64,000 nucleotides of DNA from Hymenobacter psoromatis (GTDB lineage Bacteria; Bacteroidota; Bacteroidia; Cytophagales; Hymenobacteraceae): NCBI GenBank assembly GCA_001596155.1, contig CP014769.1, positions 124,001 to 188,000 of the forward strand. Reading direction: 5' to 3'. The translations under genes were made by a program, and so were the position numbers. Shown here piece by piece: positions 59,454 through 64,000 of this stretch (the stretch's first letter is position 1; every line of letters begins with the position of its first letter). The notes under the pieces were generated by a model. It was not told where the DNA came from. It did not search any database and saw only the letters and a program-made list of their open reading frames with translations.

Positions 59454-60766
59454 TTTGCGTTGCGGATGAAATTAAGGAAAGGTTGGAACGCCGGTATCGC
59501 ACCATAACGACCCTCGAAGTACCGCTTCTCCTTATCAGCATCAGGCCGCTCCTTGCTGTTGATGCCATTCTTGGTCAGGTATTGGAAATCGGAAAGTGCA
59601 TAAAGCTCAGTACCTTCCCACTCGTTTTTCTCGGCAAAGGTGATTTGGTCACGGCGTAGTTTAGCGTGAGTCAATAGATTGGTATCGTGGGTGGCAAACA
59701 CCAGTTGCGCGCCGTTGGGGTTGCTGTCGCTATTCAGAAATGTATCAATGGTATTAAGCGTCATTAGCGGGTGCATATTGGCCTCAATTTCGTCTATGAT
59801 TAGCACACCGCCCTTCGCCAATGCCCACAGCACTGGCCCGCTCAAACGCAAGGCATTCTGCGTGCCAGACGACTCTTTTTCATCTAATTTCCAGGTGCGC
59901 GTTCTATCGGTTGGCTTACCGTTCCGGTCGTATATGCGGTGGGTAGTCTGCACAGAATAGGTATGCTTGCCGCGTAGTGAACCTACTATTTGACTACGCA
60001 TGGATTCAGGCATACTAGCTGGTAACTCCGATTCATCAAACTCTTTGGTTGTTACATTAATATCCAAAATATTGAGACTTAGTGCGGCCATATAACCCTT
60101 GATTTTATCGCGCATCTCTTCATCTTCCCACAGCGATACTGTCTGTATTTCCTGCGCTTGAGTATTGAGGCCATCCAGCATATTCAACCGGCCAAACCAC
60201 TGCATGATGCTTTTTGCCTCTTCCACGTTCAGGGTATCACACATGGAGAGAAACAAGGCATTTGGCCTGGTTGCTTCGATAGCCGCGTTCATGAGGCGTC
60301 GGGAACCTACGTAGCTTGGCCCAACCTCAATCGTATCTCCTTCGCGGGCAAATAGATTTACTTCTCTACTGTCCTTTTTACGAAATAACCACTCCTCTAT
60401 CACTTCGGTAGCCCCAAATGCTACACCATAGCGGTACCGGTTACCCTGTTGCACGAAAGTGATTTCAAACCTACTAGGCTTGTTTTCCCAACCTTCCCGT
60501 AACTCAAATGGGTCGTAGGGGAGCTTCGTAGTCGATGCCATTTGAGCCGAAAGATGCACTAGCCTGTCCAGCAAGCTTATAGCAAGCAGAACATTGCTTT
60601 TGCCACTGCTATTAGGTCCGTACACTGCTAACGCATTCAAGGCGCTGTACCGACCTTCTTCCCGAATGTTTTCGGGATAGTCGGTTTGACGAGTAGCTGG
60701 CACAAAGCTTAGTATCTGCTCTTCCGCAATTGACCGGTAATTCGACACCCTAAATTCAAGCAACAT
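59432..60766 (-). CDS. rloA: RloA-like AAA/ABC-type ATPase (AbiLi-like)
   Basis: 444 residues. Walker A YGPNSSGKSNVLLAI at about 49-63; the N-terminus MLLEFRVSNYRSIAEEQ is the classic SMC/OLD-like start. Walker B VLIIDEIEANMHPL is near 318-331 and FATHDTNLLTH has the switch His. It belongs to the AAA_21/AAA_15 ATPases that act with nuclease partners in OLD, PARIS, Gabija and AbiL systems. It lies upstream of and overlaps rloB. Base composition is low-GC relative to the window. Defence function is by analogy. Confidence 0.85.
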   Translation of the reverse strand: MLLEFRVSNYRSIAEEQILSFVPATRQTDYPENIREEGRYSALNALAVYGPNSSGKSNVLLAISLLDRLVHLSAQMASTTKLPYDPFELREGWENKPSRFEITFVQQGNRYRYGVAFGATEVIEEWLFRKKDSREVNLFAREGDTIEVGPSYVGSRRLMNAAIEATRPNALFLSMCDTLNVEEAKSIMQWFGRLNMLDGLNTQAQEIQTVSLWEDEEMRDKIKGYMAALSLNILDINVTTKEFDESELPASMPESMRSQIVGSLRGKHTYSVQTTHRIYDRNGKPTDRTRTWKLDEKESSGTQNALRLSGPVLWALAKGGVLIIDEIEANMHPLMTLNTIDTFLNSDSNPNGAQLVFATHDTNLLTHAKLRRDQITFAEKNEWEGTELYALSDFQYLTKNGINSKERPDADKEKRYFEGRYGAIPAFQPFLNFIRNAKWPKQEA

Positions 60767-61006
60767 GGCTTTCCGCGTGATTATTCCGCAATAATAACAG
60801 GTTCGAGGTCAAAATGTATTGCTTCCGTTTCGAAGGGTTGGTCGATTAGTGGGATGAGTCACCTAATTTGCTCAATGGCATCCGGTAGCTTAGCGCTAAT
60901 AGCAGCAGCAAGAAGAGGGGCTTGAAAAGCAGTAGCACCACATTTTTCTGACCGCCTGCCCGCTGGCCACCGTGATTAATTCTGGTAAACAAGCAGCTTG
61001 CCCGCA
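60767..61006. other. Intergenic stretch without recognisable gene
   Basis: The AT-richer stretch upstream of rloA probably contains its promoter, but no TAnnTTTG was fixed with confidence. No gene seen. It may include the transfer boundary of the rloAB island. Confidence 0.35.
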
Positions 61007-63550
61007 TCAGTGCTGCCAGCGAATGTGCTGGTCGTCCAGCGGCACGGCGATGCCTTCGTAAGCCGGCAGGATGCGGGCCGTGAAATCACCGGTGGGGCGG
61101 GTCGTGGTGACGAGCGCCTGGTAGGGGTAGTGGCCGTCGGCATCGGGGGCCGCGTCCGGCTTTAGCGGGATTCGCAGGGGCGCGGCCCCGTTGAGGCCCG
61201 TCGCGTACAGCTCTACCAGCACCTGGGCGGGGGTAAGCGCCCCCAGCCGGACTGGTATTTGAAACCGGTAGCCGCCAGCGACGGTATCCGTTTGCACCTG
61301 GCCGAATTCCAGCTTATCCCACTCACTAGCAATCTGCTGGCGTTGCTGCACGATGGCCGCCCCGGCCGCGCCTTGGTTGGTGGCGCGCTGGGCGTAGCGG
61401 GTGGCGGCGGGCAGGTAGTAGCTTTCCGTGTACTCGCGCACGGTGCGGTTGGCCGAGAACTGCGGCGTGAGGGTGGCCATGCTTTGGCGCATCCGCTCGA
61501 CCCAGCGCACGGGGATGCCGTGGGCGTCGCGGGCGTAGAACTCGGGCACCACCTGGGTTTCGAGTAGGGTGTAGAGCGCGTCGGCCTCGGCGGCGTCCCA
61601 GGCGGGGTCGTCGCCGTGCTCCTGGCCGTCGCCGATGGCCCAGCCCACTGCGGGGGTGTAGGCTTCGGCCCACCAGCCGTCCAGCTCCGAGAGGTTGAGG
61701 CCGCCATTCACGAGCACCTTCATGCCGCTGGTGCCGCTGGCTTCCCAGGGCCGGCGGGGCGTGTTCAGCCACACATCCACGCCCTGCACCAGGTGCTCGG
61801 CCATGAGCATATCATAATCACTCAGAAAAACCACGTGCTGATGCAGCTGGTGCTGGTCAACAAACTGTATCCACCGCTGAATCAGAATTTTACTACCCTC
61901 GTCGAAGGGCGGGGCCTTGCCGGCCAGCACCAGCTGCACGGGCTGCGCGCGGTTGGTGAGCAGGCGGACGAACCGCTCGGGGTCGTGCAGCAGCAGGTCG
62001 GGCCGCTTGTAGTCCACGAAGCGGCGGGCAAAGCCCAGCATCAACGTATTGTCGTCGAATACCTTACCAGCAATATCAACCAGCCCTGGCGGGTAGCCCG
62101 CCACAGTGAACTGCCGGGCCAGCCGCTCGCGGGTGTAGGCCACCAGCGCCTGGCGGCAGCTGGTCGCCAGCTGCCACAAGTCGGCGTCGGGCACCTGGCC
62201 GATGTGCTGGGCCAGCGCGGTCAGGTCGCCGCGCCACCGGTCTTTGCCGCAGGCGGTGGTCCAGATGGCATCGGCGGCCTCGGCATCCCAGCTGGGCATA
62301 TGCACGCCGTTGGTAACGTAGCCTATCGGCACCTCCTCGACGGGCCAGCGCGGAAACAGCCCGCTAAACAGCTGCCGGCTCACCTGCCCGTGCAGCTTGC
62401 TCACCCCATTGATGCCCCCGCAGCCCCGAATGGCCAGAAAAGCCATGTTGAAGCTCTCCGAGGAATCGGCGGGGCGCTGGCGGCCCAGCGCCAGCAGGGT
62501 ATCCAGGTCGATACCCAGCTCCTGCCGGGCGTAGTCGCCCAAAAACTGGTTCATCAGGGCCGGACTGAAGTGGTCGAAGCCCGCCGCCACGGCCGTGTGG
62601 GTGGTAAAGTGGTTGCCGGGGCGCGTCACGGCCAGCGCCGCCTCAAAGGCGAGGCCGGTTTCCCGCATCAAGGTCTTGGCCCGCTCCAGCACCACGAAGG
62701 CCGCGTGGCCTTCGTTGAGGTGGCACACGTCGGGCCGGATACCCAGGGCTTGCAGCACGCGCCAGCCCCCGATGCCGAGAATAATTTCCTGCTGAATGCG
62801 CTGCTCCATGCCCCCGCCGTACAGCTCGGTCGTGACGCCCCGGTGCTGCGGCAGGTTGGCCGGGTCGTTGCTATCAAGCAGATACAGCATCACGTCGCCC
62901 ACCTTCGCCTGCCAGATGCGCAGCCACACCGGAAAGCCCGACAGGGTAATCCGTAGCCGCAGCCACTCCCCATTGGGCAGCCGCAGCGGGGTAATGGGCA
63001 GCTGGCCGGGGTCGTTGTACGGAAACAGCGCCTGCTGCATCCCCTGGCGGTCAATTTCCTGCCGAAAGTAGCCCTGCTGGTACAGCAGCCCTACCCCCAC
63101 CACGGGCACGCCCAGGTCGCTGGCCGTTTTCAGCTGGTCGCCGGCCACGTTGCCCAGCCCGCCCACGTAAATGGGCAGCGCCTCGCTCAGCATATACTCC
63201 ATGCTGAAATAGGCCACGCAGGTCAGGGGCGAATTCGGGTGCTGCTCTTGAAACCACTTGGGGCGGTCGGTGGCCTGTTGCTTTTGCGTCGTCAGGGCCT
63301 TCATTTGGCCTTGGAAGGCCGGGTCGGCGAGGCGCTTCTCCAGCACCTCACGCGAGGCGGTTTGCAGCACTACCCAGGGGTTGTGGGTGCGGTCCCACAG
63401 CTCGGCATCGAGTTGCTGCCAGAGCGTATCGGCCGCGTGGTTCCACGACCATTGCAGGTCGAGGGCCAGCTCGGTCAGGGTATCGAGGCCGGGTAGCTCG
63501 GTGGGTAGGAAGCCGTGGCTTCGGCTGAAATTTGGGCTGTCTGTGGTCAT
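61007..63550 (-). CDS. glgP: Alpha-glucan (glycogen/maltodextrin) phosphorylase
   Basis: 847 residues from ATG at 63550; an upstream frame would begin inside a palindromic repeat. The N-terminal DUF3417-type domain (ELALDLQWSWNHAADTLWQQ) marks the bacterial/archaeal alpha-glucan phosphorylase group. The catalytic region has VYFS-type strands (CVAYFSMEYMLSEALPIYVG), HLNEGHAAFVVLERA and the PLP-lysine motif NTPRRPWEASGTSGMKVLVN. It releases glucose-1-phosphate from glycogen. The next gene on the same strand upstream is phosphoglucomutase, which takes the product to glucose-6-phosphate. A relic of a second copy lies at 44853. Confidence 0.92.
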   Translation of the reverse strand: MTTDSPNFSRSHGFLPTELPGLDTLTELALDLQWSWNHAADTLWQQLDAELWDRTHNPWVVLQTASREVLEKRLADPAFQGQMKALTTQKQQATDRPKWFQEQHPNSPLTCVAYFSMEYMLSEALPIYVGGLGNVAGDQLKTASDLGVPVVGVGLLYQQGYFRQEIDRQGMQQALFPYNDPGQLPITPLRLPNGEWLRLRITLSGFPVWLRIWQAKVGDVMLYLLDSNDPANLPQHRGVTTELYGGGMEQRIQQEIILGIGGWRVLQALGIRPDVCHLNEGHAAFVVLERAKTLMRETGLAFEAALAVTRPGNHFTTHTAVAAGFDHFSPALMNQFLGDYARQELGIDLDTLLALGRQRPADSSESFNMAFLAIRGCGGINGVSKLHGQVSRQLFSGLFPRWPVEEVPIGYVTNGVHMPSWDAEAADAIWTTACGKDRWRGDLTALAQHIGQVPDADLWQLATSCRQALVAYTRERLARQFTVAGYPPGLVDIAGKVFDDNTLMLGFARRFVDYKRPDLLLHDPERFVRLLTNRAQPVQLVLAGKAPPFDEGSKILIQRWIQFVDQHQLHQHVVFLSDYDMLMAEHLVQGVDVWLNTPRRPWEASGTSGMKVLVNGGLNLSELDGWWAEAYTPAVGWAIGDGQEHGDDPAWDAAEADALYTLLETQVVPEFYARDAHGIPVRWVERMRQSMATLTPQFSANRTVREYTESYYLPAATRYAQRATNQGAAGAAIVQQRQQIASEWDKLEFGQVQTDTVAGGYRFQIPVRLGALTPAQVLVELYATGLNGAAPLRIPLKPDAAPDADGHYPYQALVTTTRPTGDFTARILPAYEGIAVPLDDQHIRWQH

Positions 63551-63575
63551 AGGGTTTGGGGGTTGCATTTTAGCT

Positions 63576-63732
63576 CGCCCTCCGTGTGACCCCACCCCCT
63601 AGCCCCCTCCCCTTCGGGAGAGGGGGAACTAGCTCTAAATCTAAAGGACTAATTGCTAGTTTTTTAAAGCTAAGGCTAGTTCCCCCTCTCCCGAAGGGGA
63701 GGGGGCTAGGGGGTGGGGTCACGCGGAGGGCG
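63576..63732. repeat. Long palindromic repeat between pgm and glgP
   Basis: Arms of about 55 bp (CGCCCTCCG.., CCCCACCCCCTAGCCCCC, CTCTCCCGAAGGGGAGGG region) are complementary with few mismatches, around an AT-rich centre. It belongs to the same CCCTCTCC family as 55325-55486. It lies in the only gap between phosphoglucomutase and glgP and may terminate the former. Confidence 0.75.
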
Positions 63733-63746
63733 ACACTGTTACTAAA

Positions 63747-64000
63747 TCAGGATTTCGCCAGGGCGGTATCCACCATTTCCTGGGCTTGTGCCATAATCTT
63801 AGCGAGATGTTCCTGTCCCAGAAAACTTTCGCCATAAATCTTATAGATAGCCTCCGTGCCCGAAGGCCGGGCGGCAAACCACCCGTTCTCAGTCGTCACT
63901 TTCAGGCCCCCAATGGGCGCGTGGTTGCCGGGGGCCTGGGTCAGAATGGCGGTTATTTTCTCGCCGGCCAGCTCGGTACTGGTCACCTGGCTGGCGGTGA
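63747..64000 (-). CDS. pgm: Phosphoglucomutase, C-terminal part (cut by window edge)
   Basis: The last 83 codons or so; the frame stays open to the window end, so the protein begins beyond 64000. [20 protein letters not shown] followed by IYKIYGESF is the substrate phosphate-binding C-terminal domain of alpha-phosphohexomutases, with the RPSGTE loop; the [19 protein letters not shown] form matches the alpha-D-glucose-specific type. It interconverts glucose-1-P and glucose-6-P, a natural partner of the glycogen phosphorylase. Confidence 0.87.
   Translation of the reverse strand, partial: TASQVTSTELAGEKITAILTQAPGNHAPIGGLKVTTENGWFAARPSGTEAIYKIYGESFLGQEHLAKIMAQAQEMVDTALAKS

Noticed and set aside
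61616-62956. 446-codon plus-strand frame opposite glgP
   Set aside because: Antisense shadow; the minus strand has full phosphorylase motifs.
1-64000. CRISPR array, tRNA or rRNA genes
   Set aside because: No regularly spaced direct repeats, and no cloverleaf or rRNA core sequence was recognised by eye; a tRNA scan was not possible.

Overview
The window is GC-rich bacterial chromosome and reads as a member of the Bacteroidota, most likely Hymenobacter or a close relative. That placement is inference. It rests on promoters with the Bacteroidota -7 element (TAnnTTTG), on protein families typical of that group (small STAS-like, YtxH/CsbD, SHOCT and PRPP-synthetase-like proteins), and on Hymenobacter-style palindromic repeats. 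No rRNA, tRNA or CRISPR array was recognised.

Layout. 1-2000 is insertion-sequence debris (IS5, IS3, a possible IS200/IS605-type end). 2000-2800 is a HigBA toxin-antitoxin pair. 3000-45100 is a dense stress and low-energy survival region: five intact universal stress proteins and one broken one, three paralogous proteins built of repeated BON domains, oleate hydratase, D-lactate dehydrogenase, polyphosphate kinase 2, a BLUF photoreceptor, an L,D-transpeptidase, a CheB-type methylesterase, a peroxiredoxin, two P-type ATPases (H+ type and Ca2+ type), and a fermentative operon (SDR, HAD phosphatase, acetate kinase, phosphoketolase, class I aldolase). An aldehyde dehydrogenase, a PAP2 protein, a bestrophin and an S41 peptidase follow. 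IS982 insertions have wrecked one USP gene and one P-type ATPase gene at 34.4-36.6 kb. 45200-58600 is a complete uptake [NiFe]-hydrogenase locus resembling group 2a (Huc type): both subunits, maturation protease, hypABFCDE, TPR and NHL-repeat accessory proteins and a nickel permease. 58700-60800 is an AT-richer RloA/RloB (AbiL-like) ATPase-nuclease pair. 61000-64000 holds alpha-glucan phosphorylase and the end of phosphoglucomutase.

The unifying signal is regulatory. Thirteen intergenic sites carry two CRP/FNR-type boxes (TGAY-N4-RTCA, often degenerate in the second copy), normally exactly 22 bp apart. In most of them the -7 TTTG/TTTA/CTTG starts 61 bp from the first base of the distal box. 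These sites precede the BON genes, several USPs, both ATPases, the SDR-phosphoketolase operon, oleate hydratase, YtxH/CsbD and SHOCT proteins, and the hydrogenase operon. Two are symmetrical and appear to fire in both directions. The simplest reading is one CRP/FNR-family regulator, perhaps oxygen- or energy-responsive, switching on a survival programme: ATP from phosphoketolase and acetate kinase, H2 oxidation, glycogen and polyphosphate use, ion pumping and stress proteins. The regulator itself is not in this window.
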